NCBI RefSeq assembly: GCF_004761975.1
Contig: NZ_RQII01000054.1
Coordinates: 1-64,000, forward strand
Reading direction: 5' to 3'
DNA: 64,000 nucleotides
From: Planococcus koreensis
GTDB lineage: Bacteria; Bacillota; Bacilli; Bacillales_A; Planococcaceae
Shown: positions 8,106-17,253 of the stretch, piece by piece
How positions within the stretch are numbered: position 1 is the first letter of the stretch
How the letters are laid out: each line of letters opens with the position of its first letter
Notes under the pieces: model-generated
What the model saw: only the letters and a program-made list of their open reading frames with translations
Database searches by the model: none
What the model was told of the DNA's origin: nothing
Position numbers and translations under genes: made by a program

Positions 8106-8824
8106 ATGGAGTTAATCGTAATGTTTTTTATCGGGTTTTGCGCCACAACGCTCGGCACGCTTGCCGGAGGCGGCGGCTTGATTAGTTTGCCGGCGATGCT
8201 GCTGCTGGGGATGCCGGTCCATTCTGCGATCGGTGCCAGCAAAGTTTCCAATACCTTTAGTTCGTTTTCAAGCTTCTTCTACCTTATCAAGAAAAAGAAA
8301 ATCACCTTGAAAGAATCGATATGGATCGTCCCGATCAGCCTCGTTGGCGGTGTGACCGGCGGATTCATCGCATCGAATATTCCTGCAGAGCATATGTATG
8401 TCGTCGTCAGCGTGCTGCTGGTCTTCGCTTTTATTACTTCGTTTATCGGCAAAAAAGGCTTTGACAGACAAGGTCCGCTTGAAATGAACAAGAAAAGCGT
8501 TGCCGGCCTCTACAGCATCGGCATTTATGACGGCCTTTTCGGCCCCGGCCAAGGAACGCTCATGCTCTTTTTGTTCAGCTCGCTGAACATCGCCTATATC
8601 CGCGCCTTGCAACTTTCTCCAGCTGTTTCGGCGCCGCCATCACGTATATTCTGGCCGGCGACATCATTTGGCCGCTGACGATTGCGCTCCTGCTCGGTTC
8701 CGTGACTGGCGCCCAGACCGGCGTCCGCATTGCCGAGAAGCTCAAGCCGGATTACGTAAAACCAATTTTGCGCGCCGTGACCGTCCTTCTCATCATCCAG
8801 ATTGTCTCTTCGCAGTTTTTTTAA
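8106..8824 (+). pseudogene. TauE/SafE family permease, frameshifted
   Basis: A sulfite/sulfonate-type exporter of the TauE/SafE family interrupted by one frameshift. The first frame (8106 to about 8605) encodes the N-terminal repeat with TTLGTLAGGGGLISLPAM and GASKVSNTFSSFSS, and the start of the second repeat, GIYDGLFGPGQGTLM. It then runs out of frame to 8678. The remaining membrane helices are intact one frame over from about 8608 (FSSCFGAAITYILAGD, then LLGSVTGAQTGVRIAE) and end at the TAA at 8822-8824. One missing base near 8600-8612 explains the shift and would give about 240 residues, the usual size. AGAGGTGA precedes the ATG at 8106. This may be a real loss or a sequence error; it is not in a homopolymer. 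Confidence 0.85.
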
Positions 8825-8969
8825 CATATGCGCCTTCTCTTTCTGATCGATGGATTAGCTAGACCCGTCCTTCTTGCCAGTTCCCCCTACCAAAAACGCC
8901 TAAAGAACGGTATATTTATTAATTAGCGTGAAAATCCCATCGCAATCCTGCACAGAAGGAGCACAGAAA

Positions 8970-9845
8970 ATGACTTCAAAAAACACAAAACGAAAAAGTA
9001 ATAAAGGCAAAATGCTGCTGCGGGCGCTGCCCATCATCATCGGTGCCTTCATCACTGCATACGGCCTCGAAGCCGTGCTGATTCCGAACAGCGTCTCAGA
9101 CGGCGGCGTGACGGGCCTCAGCATCGTCGGTTCCCAATTATTCGGTTTGCCGCTCGGCTTGCTGATTGCAATCTTGAACATTCCGTTCGTCTATTTAGGC
9201 TATAAGCAAATCGGCCGCAGCTTCGCCATCTACTCAGTCATCGGCATCGCATCCCTTGCCTACGCGACAACGCTCATGCACCACATTCCAGCCATCATCG
9301 AAGGCGACACGCTTTTGATCACCGTTATTGGCGGCATCATCATCGGCTTCGGCATGGGCCTTGCGCTGCGGAACGGCGGCGCGCTGGACGGCATCGATAT
9401 GCTCGCTGTCCTGCTGTCGCGCAAACTGCCATTCGGGACGAGTGACATGATCCTGTTCCTGAATGTCTTCGTCTTTATCGTCGTGTCGTTCGTCTTCGGC
9501 CTGCAAGGCGCGTTCCTTTCCGGCATCGCGTACTTCATCGCATCGAAAGTGATCCACCTCGTCGAAGAAGGATTCAGCGGTTCCAAAACCTATAAAATCA
9601 TTTCGCGCGAACCCGAGTTGCTCGTCCAAACCATCTACGACCGGCTCGGCCGTAACGCCACGTACAACGTTGTCAAAGGCGCTTATACGAATGAAGAATA
9701 CAAAGAAATCACCTGCATCATCAACCGCCTCGAAGACAGCAAGATGAAAGAAATCATCTACGAAATCGACAGCAACGCCTTCATCGCGGTGTACGACGTC
9801 GCGGAAGTCCGAGGCGGGAACTTCAAAAAGCGGGATATCCATTGA
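8970..9845 (+). CDS. YitT family membrane protein (DUF161 + DUF2179)
   Basis: A 291-residue protein with five or six N-terminal membrane helices (the YitT_membrane/DUF161 region, residues about 15-210) containing IPNSVSDGGVTGLSIV and ALRNGGALDGIDMLA. The C-terminal cytoplasmic DUF2179 domain contains TYNVVKGAYTNEEYKEITCI and IDSNAFIAVYDVAEVRGG. The family is common in several copies per Bacillales genome. Transport of a small molecule is suspected but unproven. The ATG at 8970 follows AGAAGGAGCACAGAA, so the longer reading from 8928 is not favoured. Confidence 0.93.
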   Translation: MTSKNTKRKSNKGKMLLRALPIIIGAFITAYGLEAVLIPNSVSDGGVTGLSIVGSQLFGLPLGLLIAILNIPFVYLGYKQIGRSFAIYSVIGIASLAYATTLMHHIPAIIEGDTLLITVIGGIIIGFGMGLALRNGGALDGIDMLAVLLSRKLPFGTSDMILFLNVFVFIVVSFVFGLQGAFLSGIAYFIASKVIHLVEEGFSGSKTYKIISREPELLVQTIYDRLGRNATYNVVKGAYTNEEYKEITCIINRLEDSKMKEIIYEIDSNAFIAVYDVAEVRGGNFKKRDIH

Positions 9846-9857
9846 TCTCTTGCGAAT

Positions 9858-9907
9858 AAAAAAAGGGCCGGACTCTCTGTTACAAGAGAATCCGGCGCTT
9901 TTTTGAT
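9858..9907. terminator. Terminator between YitT and OsmC genes
   Basis: An imperfect stem pairs GGGCCGGACTCTC with GAGAATCCGGCGC, followed by TTTTTT. A-runs on the left side allow function in both directions between the two convergent genes. Confidence 0.8.
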
Positions 9908-10335
9908 TACAGCACGACTGTTTCAATCGGTTCGTCATTTAATGCATAGTGGTAGCTCAAGGTGGCATTCAGGGAATGCGTCACCGAACAATAAGTTTCA
10001 ATGGACAGTTTAATCGCACGGACGACTTTCTCTTCCGGAAGATCCCCTTTCAGGTGATACGTAATCGAAATCTCCGTAAACCGTTTCGGGTGTTCCGTCG
10101 CACGTCTTCCCTCGATATCGACAAAGAATTCTTCGACGTTCAAACGCATCTTACTCAGAACCATTACGATATCCATTCCCGTGCATACGGCTGCGGCGTG
10201 CAAAAGGAGCTCAGTCGGACGCGGTCCGCTATTCGCCCCGCCGCTTTCCGCATCGGCATCCAATACCACCCGGTGCCCCGATTCCGTCATGCCGTTAAAT
10301 GCCATTCCGCCATCCCAGTCCAATCTTGCTTTCAT
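9907..10335 (-). CDS. OsmC family protein
   Basis: A 142-residue OsmC/Ohr-fold protein, related to enzymes that reduce organic hydroperoxides using paired cysteines. The family fold is visible from GPRPTELLLHAAAVCTGMDI (first conserved cysteine, about residue 52) to LSIETYCSVTHSLNATLSY (second cysteine, about residue 118). It fits the general OsmC-like subgroup rather than Ohr itself, so the substrate is uncertain. AAAGGGTGATTTG lies before the ATG at 10335, which is preferred over a TTG three bases earlier. It is a single gene. Confidence 0.9.
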   Translation of the reverse strand: MKARLDWDGGMAFNGMTESGHRVVLDADAESGGANSGPRPTELLLHAAAVCTGMDIVMVLSKMRLNVEEFFVDIEGRRATEHPKRFTEISITYHLKGDLPEEKVVRAIKLSIETYCSVTHSLNATLSYHYALNDEPIETVVL

Positions 10336-10507
10336 CAAATCACCCTTTCCCTTTTCCCTTAGTATATCCTCCTCCCCAGCGTATTAACCTTTTCTGCCTT
10401 GGAATGAAAAATCTGCCTTTCCGTGTAATTAAATCGAAACCATCATCATTCCTTCGTTGAAACTTTTGCCTCCCCTAACCGTATTGTTAGACAAGAGGTG
10501 ATGGAAC

Positions 10508-12172
10508 ATGAAAAGCAAAAAAATCCTGCCGTACTTGCTAGCCGCTGTATTGGCCGTTCTCGTTCCGACGCAGGTGTATGCGGTGGACTTTGACATTACG
10601 GATGTCCAGATCGATGCGCAACTGAACGAAGACGGCACAGCGGATGTCACGGAACGATTCACGTATGCATTCGAAGATGATTTCAATGGCATCACGCGCG
10701 GCCTGATCGCCAAAGAAGGCACATCGATCGAGAATTTCACGGCTTCGGAAAACGGCAAAGCGTTGAAAGTGGAAATGGAAGACGGCGTCTACCAGGTTTT
10801 CCGCGCTGGTGAAGACGACGAAACGATTGAAATCGAATTGAATTACGAAATTACCAACGCCGTGGAAAAATTTGAAGACGGCGCGCAGTTTTACTGGGCG
10901 TTCTTCGACGAAAACAACGACAGCGAATACGGCGACATGACGATTTCCGTCATCCCGCCCCTTCCGGCCGACGAAGTTGAAGCTTTGGGCTACGAGGAAG
11001 CGGCAAATACGGAACGCATCACCGATGACGGTACGGCGGTGTTCGAACTTGGCGCTGTGCCGGATGGTGAAAACGCCAATGTCCGTGCAATTTTTGAACC
11101 CGAGCTGTTCCCGGATGCCGCTGCACGCGGTGGAACTGTCCGTGACGACCTAGCCCAAGACCGCGAAGAACAGGAAAACGAAGCGGCGGCATTCGCGCAG
11201 AATCAGCAAACCGCTCGCGTCATTGCGATTCCAGCAATTGCGATTCTTGGTGCGTTGCTGTTGGGCGGGATTTTATTCGCCTGGATCCGCACTGTCCGGC
11301 GCAAGCGGCAAATCCGCAATTACCCGTATGAATTTTTCGTGCCAAAAGAATCGATGAGCATTCCCGCGCTGCTCCATTTCACCAACTCAGCGTTCCTGAC
11401 GCCGAACGCCATCTCGGCAGCGATTTTGGAGCTCATGCGAAAGGGCAATATCAAGCAAGTCTCGGAAGATCATTTTGAACTCATCAACCGAAAAACCGAC
11501 CACGCCCATGAAGAGACCTTGATCGAGTTATTATTCGACTTTATTGGCGGCGGCCGTGAATTCACGCTGGGGCAAGTGGAACAATACACGGAAAACGAAC
11601 TTAACCACCCGGCTTACAACGAAGCCATCGCCGAATGGAATAAAAACATCGCCGCCGAAGTAAAGGCGAAAAGCTTTTATGAAAAGCATCCGGGGCTGCG
11701 CTGGACGGCTGGCATCCTCAGCGCCGTGTTCATCGGACTCGCCATCTACACCGGCATCTATGCGCTGTTCCCTGCAATGGCAGCCGCCATCGTCCTGGCG
11801 ATGCTCGCGTTCGGCTTTGCCATCGCCTACGCGCCGATCACATTTGACGGGCTCGAAATCCGCCATCACTGGCGCCAATTAAAAGCGGCCATGCAAAACT
11901 TGCCGGAAAGCCAGTGGCACGCACTGAATTCAGACGACCAGCAGCGCGCCTACGCTTATCTGCTCGGCAGCGACCCGAAAACCGCCGAACGGAAAGCAGC
12001 GGCCTTCACGTCAGCGAATACCGCAGCGGATGACTCCAGCTTTGTCATGAATCCGATTTTCATGACAGCCATCTTTGTATCAGCCGGCACCACCACTGCA
12101 AGCGCAAGCGGCGGAACGGCCGGTTCTGGCGCTGGAGTCGGGGGTGGCGGCGGTGGATCTGGGGCGTTTTAA
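10508..12172 (+). CDS. DUF2207 membrane protein
   Basis: A secreted and membrane-anchored protein of 554 residues. It has an N-terminal signal peptide (MKSKKILPYLLAAVLAVLVP, cleavage near VYA) and an extracellular DUF2207 domain (about residues 26-200, with NEDGTADVTERFTYAFEDDF near its start). A first membrane helix is at about 237-260 and a cytoplasmic domain with KESMSIPALLHFTNSAFLTP follows. Two more helices are at about 398-440, and the Gly/Ser-rich tail GAGVGGGGGGSGAF is typical of the family. The function is unknown. The ATG follows AGAGGTGATGGAAC. It is transcribed alone, ending at the hairpin repeat at 12229. Confidence 0.92.
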   Translation: MKSKKILPYLLAAVLAVLVPTQVYAVDFDITDVQIDAQLNEDGTADVTERFTYAFEDDFNGITRGLIAKEGTSIENFTASENGKALKVEMEDGVYQVFRAGEDDETIEIELNYEITNAVEKFEDGAQFYWAFFDENNDSEYGDMTISVIPPLPADEVEALGYEEAANTERITDDGTAVFELGAVPDGENANVRAIFEPELFPDAAARGGTVRDDLAQDREEQENEAAAFAQNQQTARVIAIPAIAILGALLLGGILFAWIRTVRRKRQIRNYPYEFFVPKESMSIPALLHFTNSAFLTPNAISAAILELMRKGNIKQVSEDHFELINRKTDHAHEETLIELLFDFIGGGREFTLGQVEQYTENELNHPAYNEAIAEWNKNIAAEVKAKSFYEKHPGLRWTAGILSAVFIGLAIYTGIYALFPAMAAAIVLAMLAFGFAIAYAPITFDGLEIRHHWRQLKAAMQNLPESQWHALNSDDQQRAYAYLLGSDPKTAERKAAAFTSANTAADDSSFVMNPIFMTAIFVSAGTTTASASGGTAGSGAGVGGGGGGSGAF

Positions 12173-12228
12173 CTTAAGCAGCGGAAACTGCTTTATGCCA
12201 TTTCATAGAAACCATATATAAGTTTGAT

Positions 12229-12296
12229 TAAAACAAATAACCGCTCCGAGGAATGTTGATTTCCTCGGAGCGGTTATTTTTGTGATGTAATTCATT
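12229..12296. repeat. Dispersed hairpin repeat, best copy (R4), acting as terminator
   Basis: A near-perfect palindrome, AACCGCTCCGAGGAA with loop TGTTGA and TTCCTCGGAGCGGTT, is flanked by AAAACAAAT on the left and ATTTTTGTGATGTAATTCATT on the right. It lies between convergent genes and has T-runs suitable for termination on the plus strand. The same arms and flanks recur at about 830, 2312, 3745, 14236, 24498 and 27931. Confidence 0.85.
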
Positions 12297-12364
12297 TGTC
12301 CCCTGTGTACCTACTTGGGCTATCTTTATTTCCAGTCCTTCAACTTAATATGATCATCTGCATT

Positions 12365-12598
12365 TCATAAAAGATTTCTCTTGATTTCTTCAAATTCTCC
12401 AGTAGATATCTCACCTTTAGCAAACCGTTTCTCGGCAATTTCCATAGCGTCTGTATTGGAGTTTTTCTGAGAGCGATTCACATCGTTGTTATTGTTGGTT
12501 TTCAAAAAGTAGTAAATGCCAAAACCAACAATTACGATTAATATGATTAACACCCAAAATCCACCGCCCATTCCCATTCCCCATCCTGGTCCCATCAT
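12365..12598 (-). CDS. SHOCT-domain membrane protein
   Basis: A 77-residue protein with a glycine- and methionine-rich N-terminus, one membrane helix (about residues 14-32, FWVLIILIVIVGFGIYYFL) and a C-terminal SHOCT module (AEKRFAKGEISTGEFEEIKR). SHOCT domains are short oligomerisation modules found at the ends of many membrane proteins. The ATG follows AAGGAGGTAGAAAGC. No partner gene adjoins it. Confidence 0.88.
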   Translation of the reverse strand: MMGPGWGMGMGGGFWVLIILIVIVGFGIYYFLKTNNNNDVNRSQKNSNTDAMEIAEKRFAKGEISTGEFEEIKRNLL

Positions 12599-12606
12599 TG
12601 CTTTCT

Positions 12607-13191
12607 ACCTCCTTTTTTTACTTTTGGTATATATCTGCACTTCAAATGTATACGCTAGATGTGCAGAAATGGCGGAGTTTTGGAGACAGTAGATGCTGCT
12701 TCTCGTACTTCAGTTTTTTTGGAAAATAAAACTTTAAAGACCGCTGGATCAGCCGATAACTATTATTCAATCAACAAGCTGCTTTTTACATTTAACCACC
12801 AGTCCCCCTTTCCCCTCGGAATCTAAAAACATATATAGAATGAGAAAACAGAAAAACTGATTTCCTTATTGAAGTACGGCATCGGCAATTGCTAAAGAAA
12901 ATCAAACTTCACGATAAATTCCACTGTTTTCCTTTAACTAAATGACGCGGCTGTTAAGCAATTAAAAAAGCCCAATTTCTCAATTTAAATGAGAAATTGG
13001 GCTTTCGATATTTATAGCGTTTAAAAAGAGCGCAGCTTCTCTCTTAAAGTGGCAAAATCATTTACTATTGCTGACAGTTATACCTACTCTATAACCTGAT
13101 AGGGTCACGGCTTGCCCTGTATCCGATTCCGCACAATAAGATTTTATACCTTAAATTGCTTCTTCCATAGAGACACGACAATAAGGTTTTA
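12607..13191. other. Intergenic region with one terminator-like hairpin
   Basis: No gene is supported here. The clear element is the perfect 16-bp stem at 12967-12982 with 12990-13005 (AAAGCCCAATTTCTCA and complement), flanked by A- and T-runs. It is about 185 bases beyond the stop of the minus-strand gene that ends at 13192. The remainder is AT-rich without recognisable structure. Confidence 0.6.
12963..13008. terminator. Bidirectional terminator hairpin
   Basis: The 16-bp perfect stem AAAGCCCAATTTCTCA/TGAGAAATTGGGCTTT has a 7-base loop with A-run and T-run flanks. It probably ends the minus-strand membrane-protein gene at 13192-13995. Confidence 0.8.
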
Positions 13192-13995
13192 TTATTCGGC
13201 TTCGCGATATCTATATAACGATTCATAGGCAGAGACGCGGTACTCGGTCTCAAAGGAAGAGCGCTTCCAGATGCTCTCTTTTTCATAGGTTTCTTCCGTC
13301 TCGACCAATTTTAATTCCCCGGCCCCCATCGTCATGACATCAGATTCGATCACCTTCAGTTCCTTCTGTTCGGAATCCAGGGCCCGAATCTGTACTTGGA
13401 CCTCTTTTTGCTGATCCAAATTGTTTTTGATGAAAAATGAGTTTTGGTACTTCTGGTTGTGGCAATTAGATGATGTGGTTCGCATGCATTCTTTTTCGGA
13501 GCTCATAAACAGGACGGTGATTTCTTCACCGGCTTGCTGCTGTTGGGCCATCGCCAGCGCATTTTTGACTTTATATATATAAGATGCTTTCTCCGCCAGC
13601 GGATACACCCAAATGGTGAAAAACAGGATGGTGGCACTGAGTACCACTGTGACAACCCACGCCACCTTAGGGTTATGGAACGATTTAGGCGCGTCTTTGA
13701 AGATGATGTTGACAACCACGGTAATGATGCCCACAATCACCAGAAACACTGCGCAAAGAATGAGGGCAGCTATGCTTTCGTAACCATTCTGGAAGAAAGA
13801 AAGTTGATAGGCATTGGAAAAATAGTAGTTTAAAACAGCACTGACAAGGACAACGGCAATAAAAGCCGCTAGGGATATTTTCCAGCGGAATTTTTCGGTT
13901 TTGCCGGCTTTGCTGCTTTTCAAATTCATGGTGGTCCAGAGAAACCAAGCGTATGGAAGAATAAAAAGGAGAATGACAAGGACAACGGTACCCAT
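13192..13995 (-). CDS. Hypothetical multi-pass membrane protein
   Basis: I do not recognise the family. The 267-residue product has four predicted membrane helices in the first half (about residues 3-20, 40-58, 75-97 and 113-132). A soluble C-terminal half follows that is predicted extracytoplasmic, with a CMRTTSSNCHNQKYQNSFFI segment carrying two cysteines seven residues apart and a beta-rich domain with many Glu/Lys. The ATG at 13995 follows GAAAGGCTTGATTTA; an upstream start at 14055 would add a leader without a ribosome site. It stands alone, divergent from the peptidoglycan-binding gene. Confidence 0.75.
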   Translation of the reverse strand: MGTVVLVILLFILPYAWFLWTTMNLKSSKAGKTEKFRWKISLAAFIAVVLVSAVLNYYFSNAYQLSFFQNGYESIAALILCAVFLVIVGIITVVVNIIFKDAPKSFHNPKVAWVVTVVLSATILFFTIWVYPLAEKASYIYKVKNALAMAQQQQAGEEITVLFMSSEKECMRTTSSNCHNQKYQNSFFIKNNLDQQKEVQVQIRALDSEQKELKVIESDVMTMGAGELKLVETEETYEKESIWKRSSFETEYRVSAYESLYRYREAE

Positions 13996-14235
13996 TAAAT
14001 CAAGCCTTTCGCAAAAGGTAGTGAGAAACAAGAGCTTAAAAGCATTACATCGCATTTTTAAAAATTCATCTTTATATAAGTTCTTTTTCTATCTCTCTTT
14101 AATTATACGCAACATATACTGGGAAAGGTTCAAAAATTTAGTAAAGCAGAAATCGGCCGCCTGAAAACGATGTCTTTTCCTATTCAAGACGGGTATCATG
14201 ATTCTGCAAAAGCTCATCCCGATCTATGATTCGGC

Positions 14236-14292
14236 GGATACGAATAGCCACTAAGAGGAAATCAACATTCCTCAGAGCGGCTATTTGTGTAA
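14236..14292. repeat. Dispersed hairpin repeat copy (R5)
   Basis: The segment GAATAGCCACTAAGAGGAAA, TCAACATTCC and TCAGAGCGGCTATTTGTGTA matches the R4 element in arms, loop (here inverted) and right flank. It lies in a gap between divergent genes, so it is not acting as an ordinary gene-end terminator here. Confidence 0.7.
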
Positions 14293-14455
14293 TTCGTTGT
14301 AAATGTTAAGGGAAAGCTTTCACTTTTTGATTTATCGTTTTTCGTATGCAATAAGATTGTCTATCTCGCGCTATGGCGCCATTGCATGAATACAGTTTTG
14401 TTTCATCCTAGACTGGGTACATAGGAGGCAACTATAAAACCAGGAGGAATCAGCC

Positions 14456-15106
14456 GTGAAGAAGAAATGGGTTCCCATCTTGCTTGCATTCGGGTTAGTG
14501 CTTGCCTCTCCCCTCTCCTCTCAGCCGGTCGAAGCCACAGACAATGCAGCTGCAGTAAAGGAAGACCAGCTGCCGGCCAAGCTTGAGAATCTCATGAAAA
14601 TCGCCCCAGAGCATCAATTTACGCTGCGAAAAGGAAGCACACGCATTGAAGTGGAACTCCTCCAATGGACCTTGAATCACTATGGATTAAAAACGGCGGT
14701 TGATGGCATTTTCGGACCTGCTACCCAAAAGAACGTCCGGCAATACCAGGCAGATAAAGGCTTGAAGGTTGATGGCATTGTCGGCATGCATACGTGGGCG
14801 GCATTATATGCAGAACATAAAAAACCATTTGATCCAGAAGGCAAACTGCCGTCCAATCTCAGGAATCTAATGGATATTGCCCCGGAGCATCAGTTTACGC
14901 TGCGCGAAGGAAGCACACGCATTGAAGTGGAACTCCTTCAATGGACCTTGAATCAGTATGGACTAAAAACAGCGGTTGACGGCATCTTTGGACCCGAGAC
15001 AAAACGAAATGTCCGGCAATACCAGGCAGATAAAGGCTTGGAAGTCGATGGCATTGTCGGCATGAATACATGGGCCGCTCTATACGCGGAATATCAGGAA
15101 ACGTGA
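14456..15106 (+). CDS. Secreted protein with two peptidoglycan-binding domains
   Basis: A 216-residue exported protein. The signal peptide (MKKKWVPILLAFGLVLASPL, cleavage near VEA) is followed by two nearly identical modules, about residues 42-120 and 134-213. Each is a PG_binding_1 domain with LLQWTLNxYGLKTAVDGIFG and VRQYQADKGLxVDGIVGMxT. Each also carries a leader, LxNLMxIAPEHQFTLRxGST, that extends the usual 60-residue domain. No catalytic domain is present, so it probably binds cell wall rather than cutting it, perhaps as an adaptor or competitor. It starts with GTG after CAGGAGGAATCAGCC. The two halves are also highly similar in DNA, showing a recent internal duplication. Confidence 0.92.
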   Translation: MKKKWVPILLAFGLVLASPLSSQPVEATDNAAAVKEDQLPAKLENLMKIAPEHQFTLRKGSTRIEVELLQWTLNHYGLKTAVDGIFGPATQKNVRQYQADKGLKVDGIVGMHTWAALYAEHKKPFDPEGKLPSNLRNLMDIAPEHQFTLREGSTRIEVELLQWTLNQYGLKTAVDGIFGPETKRNVRQYQADKGLEVDGIVGMNTWAALYAEYQET

Positions 15107-15270
15107 TTGCCGCCACATCGTTCTGGAAAGAAACACATTTAATTATGCTCCCCTTATAAGGTATGTGCTCATCCGAGAACGGGGTGGGCATTTTCAATTC
15201 CCCGCTTTTCCGCTAGATAAATACAGCTTACACACTGAATCATGTCGTTCAAAGGAATGCAATTTCCCTA

Positions 15271-15317
15271 AAAAAAGCACCGCTCCGAAAATTTCCGGAG
15301 CGGTGCTTCACTTTTTT
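15271..15317. terminator. Bidirectional terminator
   Basis: The 13-bp perfect stem AAGCACCGCTCCG/CGGAGCGGTGCTT (15276-15288 with 15296-15308) is flanked by an A-run and a T-run. It lies between the convergent peptidoglycan-binding and sstT genes. Its arms resemble the CGCTCCGAGG arm of the dispersed repeat. Confidence 0.88.
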
Positions 15318-15375
15318 AAAATAGCATATTTTGAAGCCCACTTGTTTGAAGGTCTCAAAAAATCAGCCAAACAAC

Positions 15376-16647
15376 TTAGCTTTTTGCCAAGTCTTCAGAG
15401 GGTTTATTAATCTCAAAAAATTTCCCGACCACTACCTCGTCGCCTTCTTTCAAACGCTTCTTGTATTCGGCAGTCGCCGTGAACAGCACGTCTGTCGAAG
15501 AGTTCAAAGCCGTTTCAAACGAATCCTGCAGTACGCCGATGATGAATCCGACGCCGACCACTTGCATCGCTACGTCAGCTGGTACGCCGAACAAACTGCA
15601 CGCCAGCGGGATCAAGAGCAGCGAGCCGCCTGCCACGCCGGAAGCGCCACACGCACTTACCGCTGCCAGCACACTGAGCATGATCGCTGTCGGGATATCC
15701 ACTTGGATGCCAAGCGTGTTGACCGCTGCAAGTGTCAGAACAGAAATCGTAATTGCGGCTCCGGCCATGTTGACTGTTGCACCAAGTGGAATGGACACCG
15801 AATACGTGTCTTTGTCCAAGCCAAGTTTTTCACAAAGCGTCATATTGACTGGAATGTTGGCAGCTGAGCTGCGGGTGAAGAATGCTGTAATGCCGCTTTC
15901 ACGCAGGCATTTGAATACCAGCGGATACGGATTGCGGCGGATGTTGATGAATACGATAAGCGGGTTGACCACTAGCGCCAGGAACACCATGCAGCCAATC
16001 AACAGCGCCAATAGTTTGCCGTAGCCCAGAAGCGATGAAAGCCCGTTTGTCGTAATCGACTCGATGACCAGGCCCATGATGCCGAGCGGTGCAAATTTGA
16101 TGATCCAGCCGACAATCTTCGCTACCGCATCCGATACATTCGCGATGACCGTTTTGGTCGTATCTGCGGCATTTCGCAATGCCAGGCCAAGGACAACCGC
16201 CCAAGCCAAAATCCCGATGTAGTTTCCGTTCACCAGCGCGTTGACCGGATTGTCGACCACGTTCAACACCAAGGTCTTGATGACTTCAACCGCATTGCCC
16301 GGAGGCGCCAAGCCTTCAGCCCCTTGCGTCAACGCAATGCTTACCGGGAAGATGAAGCTTGCGATGACCGCGACAAGCGCTGCTACAAATGTTCCTAATA
16401 AATAAAGAAAAATAATCGATTTCATATTTGTTTGCTGGCCCTTTTTATGCTGGGCAATCGATGCGATGACCAGGAATAAAACCAAAACAGGTGCGATCGC
16501 TTTCAGCGCCCCGACAAACAAGGTGCCGAAAATCGTCAACGATGCCGCCGTTTCCGGAATTGCTACCGCCAATGCCACCCCTAAAGCCAAGCCGATCAAG
16601 ATTTGTTTCACAAGACTGATGCGGTTCCACATTTTCAATACGTTCAT
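15376..16647 (-). CDS. sstT: Serine/threonine:sodium symporter SstT
   Basis: A dicarboxylate/amino acid:cation symporter-family protein of 423 residues matching SstT, which imports serine and threonine with Na+. Typical features are the start [40 protein letters not shown], and [20 protein letters not shown], the family's substrate and sodium site. [20 protein letters not shown] and [19 protein letters not shown] follow. I chose the ATG at 16647 because GGGGG lies seven bases before it; the ATG at 16653 is too close to that site. It is monocistronic. Confidence 0.94.
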   Translation of the reverse strand: MNVLKMWNRISLVKQILIGLALGVALAVAIPETAASLTIFGTLFVGALKAIAPVLVLFLVIASIAQHKKGQQTNMKSIIFLYLLGTFVAALVAVIASFIFPVSIALTQGAEGLAPPGNAVEVIKTLVLNVVDNPVNALVNGNYIGILAWAVVLGLALRNAADTTKTVIANVSDAVAKIVGWIIKFAPLGIMGLVIESITTNGLSSLLGYGKLLALLIGCMVFLALVVNPLIVFINIRRNPYPLVFKCLRESGITAFFTRSSAANIPVNMTLCEKLGLDKDTYSVSIPLGATVNMAGAAITISVLTLAAVNTLGIQVDIPTAIMLSVLAAVSACGASGVAGGSLLLIPLACSLFGVPADVAMQVVGVGFIIGVLQDSFETALNSSTDVLFTATAEYKKRLKEGDEVVVGKFFEINKPSEDLAKS

Positions 16648-16823
16648 GTCCATTCCCCCATGCTAGTTTCTTCTAAGCTGCAACTCGGCCGTTGCTCTCC
16701 CATCCTTTTGCAGGAGCAGCGGCCATTTTTCAATCTATCCCCATTCTAACCAATCGGATGAACGAATAGAACAAATTTTTTATAAAATCAAATACTTAAT
16801 TCATTCGAACTGGCGGTACACAT

Positions 16824-16853
16824 AAAAAGACCAGCCTTATTGACTGGTCCTTG
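16824..16853 (-). terminator. Small hairpin upstream of sstT
   Basis: On the minus strand the sequence AAGGACCAG, loop TCAATAAGG, CTGGTCTTTTT forms a 6-7 bp stem with a T-run. It follows the stronger terminator at 16894-16940 and could be a second stop for the same minus-strand transcript or an element in the sstT leader. Confidence 0.5.
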
Positions 16854-16893
16854 CCTATAATATTCCAGATGAGTTGCACTGCATACCGAGCGC

Positions 16894-16940
16894 CAAAAAA
16901 ATACAGAACTTTGCGCTGGTGCTCCGCAAAGTTCTGTATC
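16894..16940 (-). terminator. Terminator of the DJ-1/monooxygenase operon
   Basis: A 15-bp perfect stem (ATACAGAACTTTGCG at 16901-16915 with its complement at 16925-16939), read on the minus strand, is followed by a run of seven T. It lies 26 bases beyond the stop of the last gene of the operon. Confidence 0.9.
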
Positions 16941-16965
16941 CGGTATTCTATGAAATTGCTACGAA

Positions 16966-17250
16966 TCAAATAGCCTTCAGCTTAAAGACTTCCCGCTTCG
17001 CAACCAGGTCCGCCGTGTTTGTCCGGTATTCCTGGTAATGCGGGGCGCTGACATGGCTCTCCAAAGCGTCGTTGTCTTTCCACGATTCGTGAAGGACGAA
17101 CGTGTCGTCTTCGATCGATTGATGGAGAACATAGCTTAAGCAGCCCGCTTCTGCACGGGAAGCTTCTGCCACTTTGTTCAATTCTGCCAATAATTGATCC
17201 GCCATGTTTTCCTTTGGCTTAAGGATTGCTGTAATTACGATAGGTTCCAT
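16966..17250 (-). CDS. Antibiotic biosynthesis monooxygenase-fold protein (YgiN-like)
   Basis: A 94-residue ABM-domain protein, a ferredoxin-like dimeric fold. It shows IVITAILKPKENMADQLLAE at the N-terminus, EAGCLSYVLHQSIEDDTFVL in the middle and HESWKDNDALESHVSAPHYQ near the end. YgiN-type members oxidise quinols or act on small reactive compounds. It is the second gene of a two-gene operon, starting three bases after the stop of the DJ-1/PfpI gene. That fits a shared role in handling reactive carbonyls or quinones (inference). Confidence 0.9.
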   Translation of the reverse strand: MEPIVITAILKPKENMADQLLAELNKVAEASRAEAGCLSYVLHQSIEDDTFVLHESWKDNDALESHVSAPHYQEYRTNTADLVAKREVFKLKAI

Positions 17251-17253
17251 CGC

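Noticed and set aside
7715-8185. 156-codon plus-strand open frame
   Set aside because: It runs through the seven 20-bp tandem units and into the TauE-like gene; its translation is repetitive and there is no start signal.
9234-9938. 234-codon minus-strand open frame
   Set aside because: It is antisense to the YitT gene, is rich in Asp/His as expected for a complementary-strand reading, and lacks a ribosome site.
16824-16853. Riboswitch in the sstT leader
   Set aside because: Only a small 6-7 bp hairpin with a T-run is present; there is no conserved aptamer-like structure.
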